DNA of 64,000 nucleotides from Nilaparvata lugens (lineage: Eukaryota > Arthropoda > Insecta > Hemiptera > Delphacidae), in assembly GCF_014356525.2 (NCBI RefSeq), contig NC_052516.1, forward strand, positions 25,002,070 through 25,066,069, in the 5' to 3' direction. The position numbers were made by a program, and so were the translations under genes. The notes under the pieces are model-generated. The model did not search any database. It was not told the origin of the DNA and saw only the letters and a list, made by a program, of their open reading frames with translations. Each line of letters opens with the position of its first letter. Position 1 is the stretch's first letter. Positions 1 to 10,186 of this stretch are shown here, piece after piece.

Positions 1-983
1 GATTGTTCATTTCATTTGTTGTCAATATTAGCTTCTCTTTGTTTCTAATAACAAACGTGCCGCCCGTGCGACAGATAAAAATATGTACTTGAAATGGCTT
101 TCATGTTTGGCATTGACTTAGTTTATATTAATACCCAAAATTTAGCTTTTGGGGGAGAGCTCGTTCGTTAGGAATGTGAGTAAAGTCCGGCTGATCCAGT
201 GAAGAAGGCTAGATTTCGTTTCGTTTTATAATACAGTCATTCTGTCAAAGATCGGGCAGTTTAAAAATAATTGTATTATTAAGGTAGACGGGTTCTGAAC
301 CTATTCATTGGTTCAGTTGATTTTCGTTTTTTTTAATACTCACTGTAAAGTCGCCATCAAACCAGTGGATGCCAAAGGGGGAAGTCATATTCAAAAGGTA
401 GGTGACAACTGTATCAAATTGTTCTCACTTTTTATAACCACAAAGATTGAATCATCGTAAGCAGCAGCGAGTTGTTTTCCCCATTATATTCAATTTCAAT
501 ATTGTGTTTGTATATTATATATTCATATTCAACCTTTTTGGAATAGGGTAAAATCAATATTTATCATTTTCAACCATGTAAACCGAAAGATACCAATTAA
601 ATGAAGTTCCATTATTTCTGTTCTCTTGTGCTATCATAGTTCTTCCCCCGCCTTACAATATAATATACTGCTCTATTTTTTTAATATTATTTGATCGTGT
701 CTATTGTGATCATCCATCTAATGTTCATCATGTTTACTCATTCACTAAAACGTCATGTTCATTCATTCATTCATACTGCTCTATTTCAAAATATTCTCAA
801 TCGTTTTTCTATTGTGATCAAACTTCTCATGTTCACTACTCATTCATTAACATATTATGTTTTTCATTCATTATATTCTCCAATTTATTATTTTTTTCAC
901 ATCCACATCACCTTGATAATTTGTACATTTTGTTCCCATCGATCCTTTGATTACAATGACAATAGAGCCAGTAGTGAATATTA
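1..983. other. AT-rich unique DNA, no clear gene
   Basis: No repeat family shared with the rest of the window is visible here. The open frame across 691-1005 is a low-complexity Phe/Ile/Ser/His string in AT-rich DNA and does not look like protein. The only exon-like patch is at 351-397 (separate entry). Confidence 0.5.
351..397 (+). CDS. possible short internal exon (47 nt)
   Basis: A GC-richer 47-nt patch sits between an acceptor-like end (T-rich stretch, then CACTGTAAAG up to 350) and a strong donor-like AAAG|GTAGGTGA at 398. One frame reads SPSNQWMPKGEVIFK, which has a natural amino-acid mix. No homologous domain can be named from 15 residues, and no neighbouring exon was found in the window, so it would have to be joined to exons outside it. 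It could be chance; the donor and the base composition are the only support. Confidence 0.2.
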
Positions 984-1259
984 TCATAAAGGAACAATTG
1001 CATAAGTAGATATCCCATGGTATAGGGCGTTTATGTCGCAACTTTTACTGTTATCTCAAGCTGATAGTCCACGTAGTTCTTTCCTGTGAAGCTCTATGAC
1101 GCTTGTAGTCTCTCATATGTGCTGTTCATAAACTCTTATCCAGTCAAAACAGTAAAAATCTACAATAATCGGCAGTAATCAGCTTGAGATAACAGTAAAA
1201 GTTGCGACATAAACGCCCTATAACATGGGATATCTACTTACGCTAATGTTTCTCTATGA
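984..1259. repeat. foldback MITE, family MiteM copy 1
   Basis: The left arm (984 to about 1062) and right arm (about 1180-1259) are reverse complements: both contain GATATCCCATG, then TATAGGGCGTTTATGTCGCA, then ACTTTTACTGTTATCTCA. The outer ends read TCATAAAGGAACA and, on the other strand, TCATAGAGAAACA. A second full copy is at 41174-41453 and a mini version at about 43436-43471. There is no coding capacity. Flanking ATT/ATT could be a 3-bp target duplication. Confidence 0.85.
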
Positions 1260-1290
1260 TATTACAGAATAAATTTTGTTGACCTCTCCA

Positions 1291-1668
1291 TAGCCTACCC
1301 TGCAATAAAACACAAACCTATGAATGTGATGTAATGGTTTCCGTTAATAGTTGATTTCCAAGAAAATAATTTTAAAAATTCCTAAGCTATGGTAATGCAA
1401 TGGTTTCCATAAATAGTTCATTTCCAAAAAAATTATTATAAAAACTCCCAAGCAATGGTAATGCAATGGTTTCCATAAATAGTTCATTTCCAATAAAATT
1501 ATTATAAAAACTCTCAAGCAGTGGTAATGCAATGGTTTCCTTAAATAGTTAATTTCCAATAAAATTATTAAAAAAAATGTTGGTCCAGTTACACACACAT
1601 CGATTTTTGGACGTCAAAAGGGGAACAGTCACATTCATAGGTCTGTGTTCCATTGCAGGGTGGGAGAA
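1291..1668. repeat. foldback element with internal tandem repeat
   Basis: The left end (CTACCCTGCAATAAAACACA, then ACCTATGAATGTGAT) is repeated as its reverse complement at 1625-1668 (CACATTCATAGGTCTGTGTT, then CCATTGCAGGGTGG). The interior is the 66-bp tandem repeat listed separately. The right half also carries CCAGTTACACACACATCGAT, resembling the end of the TIR element at 57108-57282. Confidence 0.7.
1325..1590. repeat. 66-bp tandem repeat, about 4 units
   Basis: Units begin with GGTAATGCAATGGTTTCC at 1391, 1457 and 1523, preceded by a diverged unit at about 1325. The period is exactly 66 bp, a multiple of three, which is why the minus strand shows an 84-codon open frame made of a repeated 22-residue block. 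That open frame is an artefact of the period, not a gene. Confidence 0.85.
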
Positions 1669-1876
1669 AATCAATTAAAACTACTTCTATAGAAAAATTT
1701 ACTCTCTTGGTAAGGACTACAAATATTTACATAGAAATTGAAATTAAAACTACCATTTTCTCAACTTAATTCTATTTTTCACTACATGTACTCAAAATGT
1801 AATTTTCAATGAAGAAGAATTCCCACACTTGAAATGGCATTACACGTCGAAACATGTTGTAAGATATAATAATTAT

Positions 1877-2073
1877 AAAGTGTGAGGGTAAGCACTCCAG
1901 ACCAGCAATTAGGAGGTACTGGGTTCGATTCCCGGGCTGACAATTAATTTTTGTATAGTAGCGCTCATCGAATTTCCATCTAGCTGTTTACCCTGTTGTC
2001 AATATTTGCAGTAGCAGAAGTCTTCGGGGTGATTTACAGCATTTAATTGGGATTTTCCTTAAATAATAATTAT
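1877..2073 (+). repeat. tRNA-derived SINE
   Basis: The 5' part is tRNA-like: GCACTCCAGACCAGCAATTA leads into a good B box, GGGTTCGATTCCCGGGCTG, at about 1920-1940. The tRNA-unrelated body runs from ATCGAATTTCCATCTAGC to TCTTCGGGGTGATTTACAGC and ends in an AAATAATAATTAT tail. The same body is present twice, head to head, at 57733-58035. ATAATAATTAT occurs on both flanks (1866-1876, 2063-2073), but that string also ends the other copy, so it may be tail rather than a true target duplication. Confidence 0.75.
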
Positions 2074-2129
2074 GAATAATATAAAGTTCAATCAGAGGTA
2101 ATTTAAAATTCTCATGGACTACTATAATT

Positions 2130-2545
2130 GACCGAACGAAGTGAGGTCTAAGATTCAAGTCGACGGTTTGGTATTTCTGTTGATGTTTAAATGTTTGTAT
2201 GTTTGAATGTTTATATGTTTATATGTTGCGCATTTACGGCGAAACGCGGTAATAGATTTTCATGAAATTTGACAGGTATGTTCCTTATTTTAACTGCGCG
2301 TCGACGTATATACAAGGTTTTTTGGAAATTTTGCATTCCAAGGATAATATAAAAGGAAAAAAGAGCCTCCTTCATACGCCAATATTGGAGTAAAAATCAG
2401 ACTATAGAATTATTCATCATAAATCAGCTGACAAGTAATTACACAGATGTGTGGAGAAGCCAGTCTATTCCTGTATTTCCTCTATAGTTTCAATCAGGTA
2501 CTTGTGGATGAGAATACTGCGTGAGGTCTACTGTTCACAGAACTA
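2130..2545 (+). mobile_element. interspersed repeat RepB copy 1
   Basis: This is the fullest uninterrupted copy of a family also found at 10376-10683, 11185-11465, 13565-14745 (split) and 35681-35927. It starts GACCGAACGAAGTGAGGTCT and runs through a stretch of ATGTTTNN repeats, GCGCATTTACGGCGAAACGC, a CGTCGACGTATATACAAGG block, and a far end CTACTGTTCACAGAACTA. Some copies continue to ACTACTAGT, a CTAG|T end of the kind Helitrons have. Class is uncertain; non-autonomous, no ORF. Confidence 0.8.
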
Positions 2546-3372
2546 TCAGTGTATACCTGTGATATGCTGCATGAGAATTCAATTTGATCCGATCACCGAA
2601 GAACAATTCAATCTATAATAGAAGTACCAGAATGCAATGTGTATCAATAAAACAATCAACCTTGGAAGCTGAATGAGAACCCAATTCAATTAGATCACCG
2701 TAGAATGATTTCAGTAACAAAATTCAACATGAAGCATTGAAAAACCAAGTATTGCATTGATGACAGTTAAGTCTGTTGGATTGGACTTTTATGAATCTGA
2801 CCGTCAGTTGATAATATTATGTTTACTCAGATAATTCACTGCGTAATAATATTTCTGACATGCCCCGACACCTCATCCATCGATAATAACGTACTTATTT
2901 TGAATATTTATTATTATTTATTCCAGTTATAAAAACCTATAATCAAATCAATGACAGAGAGAGAATCAACAGAATTACCCCAAAACAAGTTCCTCTCCCA
3001 ATATTCCCGAAAACAAATCGTAATTATTCGAGCGCTGTGACAAAACCGCAAACAATTTATAAACTCACAATCAGAAGGGCACAGTTTTTCACTGCCTCTA
3101 GAGGATAATAACGAGCAACCACTAATAATCAAGATAGCGTTGGGAATTGATCGGCGGATTATGCACCAGAGAGAAGCAAACACAAGTAAATACATTGAAA
3201 ATTAATTGGAACACTGGGTAATGAAGACAGGGGGATGTTATGTGCTCATTCTTTTTCAATCAATTGATACAACTTTTTTATTGACTGACAATAATAATTT
3301 TATCATTATTAGAGCTTTTGCTCCTGCAACGAAAGCTTGAGAAAGGCTGGACCTTAATTGAGATTAGTTTTA
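2546..3372. other. unassigned intergenic DNA
   Basis: No repeat shared with the window. The minus frame 2914-3195 is open for 93 codons, but its composition (many Ile, Ser, Cys, Arg, no recognisable motif) and lack of splice context do not support a gene. Confidence 0.4.
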
Positions 3373-3748
3373 CTATAGTGAGGTCCACGTTATAATGGCA
3401 TTGGAAAAAGATAGGAGAAAAAGGTTGCCTCAGTCTTGTCAATGCCTTCTATAGACGGTAGCTGATACAGGTTTATTGATGTAATATTAACTGTTCATTA
3501 TCCTTCAAAATAATCAAATATATTTTATTAAGCAGGAAATTATATTTTCCAATAACTTCATAATGAATTTTCATAATTAAGATGGAATATTTTGTTGATT
3601 TATTATAAATTCCACATTATTAAAAGACGATCTTGCAACATAGCAAAGCGAGAAAGGGATAGTGCTATCCGCTTTGTTGAATGTCAGACAAGGATAGCAA
3701 TACCATTGCCAATCAAACACCGCCATTATAACGTGGACCTCACTATAG
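3373..3748. repeat. MITE, family MiteG copy 1
   Basis: Terminal inverted repeats CTATAGTGAGGTCCACGT-TATAATGGC at the left and the reverse complement ending CCTCACTATAG at the right. This is the short (about 375 bp) uninterrupted form. Related copies are at 19238-20190, 23870 onward, 28429-29260 and 44811-45612. The two opposing open frames at 3577-3780 are simply the two strands of this repeat. Confidence 0.85.
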
Positions 3749-4419
3749 ACAAAGCTTTCATCACCCAATACTGATTGCATGCTTCAAATTTGACGTAAAA
3801 TATCTCTAGCAATATCAATAATGAATTTGTTGTCAAATCTTTCTAGGAAAATAGACAATTAGCAATAAAGACTTGATTTCATTGAAAATACATGAGATTA
3901 CGAACGGGAAAAGGCTAGATTTCTAGTAAGAAAAGGATAGACTCGTTTCTATGGGGGCAAGAATCCAGGGAATTCACGACAAATAGAGAAGAAGTTATTC
4001 AAATATTGGAAATAAACATGGATAGTCGTAACTTGGCATATTTCTCTGATGTGATTGATTGAAAATCAGTTTGATACAGGGTTTAGATTTTGAAGGTCAT
4101 TGGAACAGTGATAACGATTGGTATGATGTGTTGGATTATTCTTCAATTCACCTCTTGATAATGCTTGGGACAATGTAATTGTTCCAGACATGACATCGAG
4201 TTTTCTCGGGTTGGGATTAAGGTTTTAAACTATGATAATTCCTGTTCAATTAAGCTCATTAAGATATATACATATATACAGTGTTCTCTAATAGAAATAA
4301 TAACGTAGCATTATAAATAGATAGTAGTTATAAAGTAATAAATCATTCAATAAACTACAACAAATAAATTGCTATTTTTGCAGAGCATACAAAATTCATT
4401 GAATCAACCTCCATCTACC
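3749..4419. other. AT-rich unique DNA
   Basis: Nothing recognisable: no shared repeat, no GC-rich patch, no ORF of note. Confidence 0.4.
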
Positions 4420-4439
4420 GGACAAATACAATACTAAGT

Positions 4440-4638
4440 CCGACTCTGTTTAACAACTCTACCACCAATCACAAGCGACTACCTTCTTTCTAGCATACGC
4501 CCTTCAATTCTATTGGTCGATGACGTATCAACAAAGTCATAGACTCCATTTTGTGGGAGTGAGTAAGCGATATTAATTATTACAACTAGTCAATAGTCTT
4601 ACAAGACTGTATTCGTGCGAATAGTGGATGAGGTTCAA
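4440..4638 (+). promoter_or_regulatory. candidate promoter and non-coding first exon
   Basis: A GC-richer island contains a CCAAT box (ACCACCAATCACAAG), an inverted CCAAT (CTATTGGTCG) and next to it a CRE-like GATGACGTATC. About 100 bp downstream is GGTTCAA|GTAAGTG with the donor GT at 4639, an exact match to the GTAAGT consensus. This is the arrangement expected of a promoter followed by a short 5'UTR exon of a plus-strand gene. No ATG-led frame is evident in it. It may be an alternative promoter for the candidate gene at 6041-7438; both are inferences from composition and splice signals. Confidence 0.3.
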
Positions 4639-5252
4639 GTAAGTGATAAAATTCTCTCTCTAATAAGTTTATCTGTTGAATGTTGAAGAATTGATTTATC
4701 ACGCTTGTTCATTTTTTCAGACTTGTAAGAAATAGATCACGTGAATGGGAAATTGACAGTGAACTGAGTCGATTTTCCTTGTGAGAATAGTAAATGCTAT
4801 TCAATGGATTTGATGAAAATAATCGAATGGAAAATCAACAACATTGATCGTAATTGATGGTAGCGACACCATTCATTCTTCCTTATTTCAAGTTTTTATG
4901 AATGTATAGAACTATATATAATTGATCTCTTGATTCCTCAATCCAACCACCCTATCTCATTGTTGTTCTATACTTAAATTTATCATAACTCCAATTACAA
5001 ATTCTCTATAGAATAAGATTAAATTTTTTTTTGGACTTTGAAATTGATAGAGTTTGAAATAGTTTCTGTACCTCATACAAGAAACATTAGTATCAGATGA
5101 TATAAATCAAGGAATCTAGAATAAATTGATTATAGAATCGTTGATATGAATCAGATACACCCCACTATTCAATCCTCAAACCGGAAACGTTGAAAACGTT
5201 ATCGAAGTTTATTCCTGTGGAGTAGAAACGCTTCTCTCAAAAAAATAATAAC
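4639..5252. other. AT-rich DNA, possible intron
   Basis: No repeat or coding signal. If the 4639 donor is used, this is intron. Confidence 0.3.
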
Positions 5253-5269
5253 TTGATTATCGAATCAAT

Positions 5270-5560
5270 CAATCATTTATTTCTCACGTTTTTCTCACCC
5301 TCCATAACTCTACCCTTCTCTCGTTCTCACCCTTATCTCAACTACTCATTCTCTCTCACTCTCTCTCTCTCTCTGCAATTAATTCTGTCCCTCACTGTCT
5401 TCCTTCATCCCCGTTCCCCTCTCTTTGTCTTATACCTCTTAACTCTTCTTCAAAAGACCTAAACGTGAGATGCATATTTATTATCTTCTTTGCCTCTCAC
5501 CATCTTCAAAATATCACTCTCTCTTACTCTGTTTCTTCCTTCTTTCCACTTTGTCTTTCT
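5270..5560 (+). repeat. pyrimidine-rich (CT) tract
   Basis: Degenerate CTCTCACTCT/TTCTCTC sequence on the plus strand. The open frames 5253-5462 and 5465-5650 are Leu/Ser/Phe strings produced by it. Confidence 0.7.
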
Positions 5561-5869
5561 CTCTTGTGCCGGGCACTCTCTTTAATTCAGGCCTTTTCCC
5601 AAGTTATAATAGTAAATTTAATACGCAATAGACTAGAGCCATTATTGTAAGTGAGTTAGCGAAATAAATTATTTTCTCTCTCTATTATGAACGGCCATGA
5701 CTTCGAGTTTCCCATGATAGATATTTAAAAATTGTGGCTCCGAGTCGTCGAGGAATGTAGATTATGGAATTATCTCTAAAACTTAGCCTTCTTGTCGCGA
5801 CATAAAATGCGATAAGTTGGAAAACAGCAAGCATTGAAATTATAACAAACTACCGATTTTGCAGTTACT

Positions 5870-5945
5870 ATTTGGTCCAAAGGCTGTAGAAGCCACGCGA
5901 CGATTGGTCAAATTGATTCCATTCGCCCAATAGGAGACCTGTTTC
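5870..5945 (+). promoter_or_regulatory. candidate promoter with CCAAT boxes
   Basis: A sharply GC-richer patch contains ATTTGGTCCAAAGG, CGACGATTGGTCAAATTG (inverted CCAAT) and CGCCCAATAGGAG (CCAAT). It lies about 30-150 bp upstream of the exon-like segment that ends at the 6063 donor. No TATA box is visible. The local composition differs clearly from the AT-rich flanks. Confidence 0.35.
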
Positions 5946-6029
5946 TAAATACAGTAGTGGGGATTCCCGAGTCGAGAGACCAGATTACGTTTCGGAGGAC
6001 ACTTTGCTAGGAGCACTACGAGAGTAAAG

Positions 6030-6035
6030 ATGTAG
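6030..6035 (+). promoter_or_regulatory. start-stop upstream ORF (ATGTAG)
   Basis: ATG is followed immediately by TAG, and the putative main ATG at 6041 is five bases further on. If the 6041 gene is real, this minimal uORF would be expected to dampen initiation at 6041; that consequence is inference. Confidence 0.2.
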
Positions 6036-6040
6036 TCATT

Positions 6041-6062
6041 ATGTTTCGCCCTTTTTGGGCAG
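6041..6062 (+). CDS. candidate small-protein gene, exon 1
   Basis: ATG at 6041 opens MFRPFWA and runs into GGGCAG|GTTTAT, a donor-like boundary with GT at 6063. An in-frame TAG lies about 30 bp upstream, so the frame cannot start much earlier. Splicing over a 1272-bp intron to the acceptor at 7334 (TTTATTTACAG) keeps the frame and gives a 41-residue product ending at TAG 7436-7438. The segment is GC-richer than its surroundings and follows CCAAT-bearing sequence. I do not recognise the protein. A non-coding RNA or a different frame in exon 2 are real alternatives. Confidence 0.25.
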
Positions 6063-7334
6063 GTTTATAAGTTTATTTCAGTAGTTAATGTAGGAGCTAG
6101 TTTTATTTTTTATTAATGTTTAAATTTACTAGTAGTGCCATGTCCTGAAAGGTTTAATTGTGTTTCTTCATCATGTACGAATAATTGTTTCTTCAAATAA
6201 CCGTTAAGGTACGTAAAATAAGTTAAAATATAATTTAGGGAATTTTCAATCAATTTTGAAACTTCCATAAGAGTATTGAATTAATTAAGCCTGTTATTTT
6301 TCAAGTTAATAATATTGATTGAGAATAATCCTTTTGATTTTATTAGTGATGGAAGATACTTATAAATTTTTTTTCTACAGAAGTATGGAAAGTTTTCAGT
6401 TACGTTACATTTGAGTTATTGTTTCTGGAGATATATTATCGTAGAGTATTGCTGAAAGTCAGGAAGATAGCCTTTAAATTGAAATGAACTTTTAAGAATT
6501 GTTCATATTGAGTTTATGACATTTTTTAATTTATATTTTTCAGACTCTGTTTTCTTATGTCTTAAGGCTTTTGAATGATTTAGTAATTTTTTATGATAGA
6601 AATCTTAATAGATGAAGAAGAAAGTTTTTCTTCTCCAGGAAATTAATATTAATGATGTTCAAATTTTAATACAATTTAAATTATTTTCTATGTGTCCTAC
6701 TAATTTTATTTAATTAAAGGTGAATCTTATAAGGCAAACATTATCTTTCCTTAAGTGAAATTTTCAATATTTTTTTCTTTTATTGTGTTATAAAGTGTCT
6801 TGTTTTATTAGGTGATAATTCATAATTTCAGTTGATACTAGTTTTTGGACTTGTATTTGTAGGTAAATCAAATCATAAACTCTGGAATGTTCATTTTTAA
6901 TTAAGGTTCTGAGCAGTTTTGGGCGAATGCCCGTTATTTACACTTGGATTGCGTCCTATAGTTCATAAATAATAAATAAAATAAATGTTGGCTAGCGCAC
7001 AAGTTTCCAACATACTAGCCGAGCTACTGTATGAAAAATTATATTTGATTTTGCAAACCAAACGAAAAATATCATAAAAGTTAACATCATAATTAATGAA
7101 GTATTCATTTTTCTAAAAGCATTATATTAATTTATTACGAGTGTTTTCATAAAGTTGCATTGTAGATTAATGACACTCTGGCAAGTAAATTTGTTTTAAA
7201 TCTGTTAAATTTTGAGAAGGAAATCAGAACGTCAAGATAAAATCTAAATTAAATAACAGAATAAACTCCTGTTTTAGCTTTTGATGAATTGTAGGAAAGG
7301 TTAGAAATTAATGCTGTAATACATTTATTTACAG
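6063..7334. other. AT-rich DNA, possible intron of the candidate gene
   Basis: No repeats shared with the window and no open frames. It begins GTTTAT and ends TTTATTTACAG, so it fits an intron if the flanking exons are real. Confidence 0.3.
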
Positions 7335-7438
7335 CGGTTCATGTGTGTCCCCAAACCAACTTCTTGTACTACCACCCCTTTGGTTCCGCAACTTTATGTA
7401 AAACCGCTTCAAGACACCCGTTCAGACGACAGGTCTAG
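7335..7438 (+). CDS. candidate small-protein gene, exon 2
   Basis: A good acceptor (TACATTTATTTACAG) precedes a GC-rich patch. In the frame set by exon 1 it reads VHVCPQTNFLYYHPFG and continues to HPFRRQV, stop at 7436-7438, using codons such as TTC, TAC, CAC and CCC that are rare in the surrounding AT-rich DNA. A second frame is also open: from the ATG at 7341 it starts MCVPKPTSCTTTPLV and ends in an Arg-rich QAKFNR just before TAA, next to a possible donor at 7478. Which frame, if either, is translated cannot be settled here. No domain is recognised. Confidence 0.25.
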
Positions 7439-7583
7439 GGACGTAAGAGGACGTCGCCGTCAAGCCAAATTCAACCGGTAAAAGCTCACCGCCAAAAACA
7501 AGGTACTGTAACCCCGACGATAAAGCAACGTACAAACCAACGAAAGTGCAGTGTAGTGAAACAAAGGTTCATTCGAGAATGTC

Positions 7584-7589
7584 AATAAA
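7584..7589 (+). terminator. candidate poly(A) signal AATAAA
   Basis: AATAAA in GTCAATAAAAAGTGG, about 145 bp after the candidate stop codon, at the point where the CpG-bearing, GC-richer sequence gives way to AT-rich DNA. It is consistent with a short 3'UTR, but the hexamer is common in AT-rich DNA. Confidence 0.25.
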
Positions 7590-8029
7590 AAGTGGGGATT
7601 CAAAATTATTATGAAATGGGTTATATGGGTTACTATCGACGAAATTTGGGTTCAACGGGTTTTTTTCTTTCTTGAGTAATTTCATGTTGAAATTGATTGG
7701 TTATTTTATGACTGATCTTGTTTGGTTTTGTGACGTATTGCTATCTAAACGGGGATAGTAATGCGCCCCCGAATCAGATGAAGAATGTCAACAAAGTAAC
7801 ATGATATTGTTGTTTCTGTTGTTCGATTTTAGCTGCCAATGTTTATTGAAGCTGTTTGTATTTTTCTATTATTTCAAATTGTAGTGTTATTCTATAGTAT
7901 AAACCTATTAAATCAGGCATGGCAAGATTAATTGAAGTTTTCTTGACTCTAGCCCGTTCACCTGCATGAATTAGGTATAGACTCAGGTATTTTCTAGATG
8001 TGTCGGCCTATTTCTAAATTCTAAATTTT

Positions 8030-8615
8030 ATTCAAAATTATCTTTTTTATCTTCTTAGGCACACTCTCTTACTTTGTTCCTCTCTTTCTTTCACTCTGTT
8101 ACTGTAATCTGTCATCTACTCTGTTCCTCTCTTACTTACTGTCTCTCTCTCTCGGTCGTGTGTTGATGGGAAGGATATTATTTCATATCCTTCTTAAAGA
8201 ATCGACAATTATTTGTTAAAACACCGCCGATTTATGAAGTTACATTACAATTTTATACTATCGTTATTCTAATTGCATTCAATCTTTATTCTCTTTGATC
8301 CATTCTAATTATCTATAATTTGTATAATTCGTTGAATGATTAGCATTACCGTCATTCAATGTAAATTAGTGTCTGAGCCAGTAAATATTGTAACATACAT
8401 AAATAAAGAAATCTAATCTAATCCCTCTCTTCCTCACTCCATCTCACTCTGTATCTTTCTCTCTTACTCTGGTCCTCTCATCCTCTCACTCAGTCTCTCT
8501 CTCTCTCGAACTATGTTCCTCTCTTTCTCTCATTCTCTCTCACTCTGTTCCTCACTCACTCCCACTTTGCCGCTGACTCAGTCTCTCTCCTCTCTCTCTC
8601 TCTCTGATGAGTGAC
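8030..8615 (+). repeat. pyrimidine-rich tract interrupted by RetD
   Basis: CTCTCACTCT-type sequence at about 8055-8152 and again at 8424-8610, with a RetD element between the halves. Both flanks are pyrimidine-rich on the same strand as the element. Confidence 0.7.
8153..8423 (+). mobile_element. RetD retroelement, subfamily 2, 3' end
   Basis: Starts CGGTCGTGTGTTGATGGG and ends ACATACATAAATAAAGAAATC with a short TCTAA-type tail. It matches, in opposite orientation, the 3' end of the degraded LINE at 40797-42050, which identifies it as a non-LTR retrotransposon 3' fragment. Confidence 0.75.
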
Positions 8616-9149
8616 TAGTCCTTTAACGATTATCTGTTTTACATTGATCCATACCATATGAATATTAAAAATTTGTCTTCTACATCCATTTATAAATAGT
8701 TTATATTATTTAACACACTTCATTATAACATGTATTACTTTGATTATTTTTGGTTTGATAGTATAGCCTATAATTATATAGATACATTTTTTTTTCTCCA
8801 CTGTTTAATAACAGTTCAAATTTTTTTTTTCTTCAAGGAAATATCAATGCAAGTTTTATTCTCTTTTCTATCTACTAATTTGCTGAATATGTATTTACTT
8901 TGTTTTTCTGTTTTAATTTTCATTCTGCTGGTATTGATTGAGTGATGGAATCTGTTATTGCTTGTTGTTAATGCTGCAGTAATTATTTTCTAGTTTTTTT
9001 TTTTTTATTGTAGTTAATATTCTTCATTTCATTATAATTAGTATTAATTATAATTAATATTTTATTGTAATCTCATTACCTATTTAATTCTAAGTTCTTA
9101 GAATATTTATCTTTAGTTTTTACTTCTATTATTTTTGTGATGTTATGTT
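8616..9149. other. AT-rich DNA, possibly LINE 3'UTR
   Basis: AT-rich with T runs. It leads directly into the retroelement tail at 9150-9236 and may be part of that element. The 71-codon frame at 8730-8945 is Phe/Leu/Ile-rich, with no motif. Confidence 0.3.
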
Positions 9150-9195
9150 TTGTTGTAATGTGCAATGGGTCTTACTAGACCTAGCACTCAATAAA

Positions 9196-9235
<40 letters not shown>

Positions 9236-9236
9236 T
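9150..9236 (+). mobile_element. non-LTR retrotransposon 3' tail with (AATC)n
   Basis: TGCAATGGGTCTTACTAGAC, then CTAGCACTCAATAAAAATC followed by about nine ATCA/AATC units. A microsatellite tail after AATAAA-like sequence is typical of several insect LINE 3' ends. This family differs from RetD upstream of the tail. Confidence 0.6.
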
Positions 9237-9271
9237 CCCATTCACTCGTTCTGAGTCTCTCTCACTCTCAG

Positions 9272-9550
9272 TTTGGTAGAGAGTTAGTGGGAGGATATTT
9301 TTAATATTCTTTCCGAAGAATAGACATTGATATGTCCAAAGCTCCGCCAATTTATGTAGGTGCATAACAATAAAATTATCTATAGTTATTATATTACAAA
9401 TTACTTTTTCATATCATATACAGTTCAATAATTATTTTCTTAGTCTATATTATGTAAATTCATCTATAATTTTGCTGTATTGTAAGCTATTGTATATAAG
9501 TGTATAAGCCATTATATTGTAATCTACATAAATAAAGTAATCAATTAATC
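9272..9550 (+). mobile_element. RetD retroelement, subfamily 1
   Basis: Starts TTGGTAGAGAGTTAGTGGG, passes CATTGATATGTCCAAAGCTC and GCCAATTTATGTAGGTGC, and ends ATCTACATAAATAAAGTAAT plus an ATCA-type tail. Copies at 17379, 20537, 32977 (minus), 42390 (minus) and 60153 share this exact 5' boundary. It lies in a CT-rich tract, same strand. Confidence 0.85.
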
Positions 9551-10016
9551 TTTCTTCTTTCCACTTTGTCCTTCTCTCTCTTACTTTGTTCCTCTCTTTC
9601 CCTCACTCTGTTACTCTATCTACTCTGTTCCACTCTTCTTCTTCACAATTACTGTCTCTCTCCCTCTGTTCCTCATTCCATCTCACTCTGTATTTTCCTC
9701 TCTTACTCTGGTCCACTCATCCTCCCACTCAGTCACTTTCTCTCTCTCTCTCGAACTTTTTTCCTCTCTTTCTCTCATTCGCTCTCACTCTGTCCCTCAC
9801 CTTCTCCCACTTTGCCCCTCACTCACTCTCTCTTCCATTCACTCTTTCACTCTCTCTCTTTCAGTCTCTCTCACTATCACTCTTTCTTTCTCTTACTATC
9901 TCTCTCTCCATCTCTATTTCTCTCTCTATCACTATCTTTCTCTCTCTCTCAGACTCTCTCACTCTCACTCGCTCTCACTCTCTCTTTCTCTTGCTATCTC
10001 TCTCTCTCCCTCTCAT
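9551..10016 (+). repeat. CT-rich microsatellite tract
   Basis: About 465 bp of CTCTCACTCT/TCTCTCTC. The 206- and 154-codon open frames here are Ser/Leu/Phe/His strings created by the repeat and are not genes. Confidence 0.85.
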
Positions 10017-10021
10017 TGACG

Positions 10022-10186
10022 TCAGGTCACGACCAATCCATCAAATTTGACACGCCAGTGTTTGACCCGGAATTTGTTACTGGGATCGAATTTTCTCGCC
10101 TTAGATTTGCCGCTGTCATCCCAGCGACGAAAATATTAAATTTTGTCTTCGTCTCAAATCGCAGCTCGCTCGCAACATTGGAGTGA
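10022..10186 (+). CDS. GC-rich island open on both strands: terminal exon or dispersed element
   Basis: After the CT tract the sequence CATTGACGTCAG|GTCACGACC looks like an acceptor, followed by a 55-codon frame to TGA. It includes FDTPVFDPEFVTGIEFSRLR and continues through IPATK to SSLATLE. The minus strand is open as well, ending SGSNTGVSNLMDWS, stop. The codon mix is protein-like in both. A CRE palindrome TGACGTCA and an ACCAAT box are present. It may be a terminal exon, a promoter, or part of a dispersed repeat; no second copy occurs in this window and I assign no function. Confidence 0.25.
   Translation, partial: SGHDQSIKFDTPVFDPEFVTGIEFSRLRFAAVIPATKILNFVFVSNRSSLATLE

Noticed and set aside
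1880..1945. Functional tRNA gene
   Set aside because: The B box is good but no cloverleaf with a proper acceptor stem can be drawn, and the sequence continues into a SINE body shared with 57733-58035. The tRNA-like heads at 21060-21129 and 63421-63485 were rejected for the same reason.
3577..3780. Opposing 67- and 60-codon frames
   Set aside because: Both strands of the MiteG terminus.
9566..10050. Two overlapping frames of 206 and 154 codons on the plus strand
   Set aside because: Ser/Leu/Phe/His strings from a CT microsatellite; adjacent frames are open for the same reason. Only the last part (after 10020) is considered separately.
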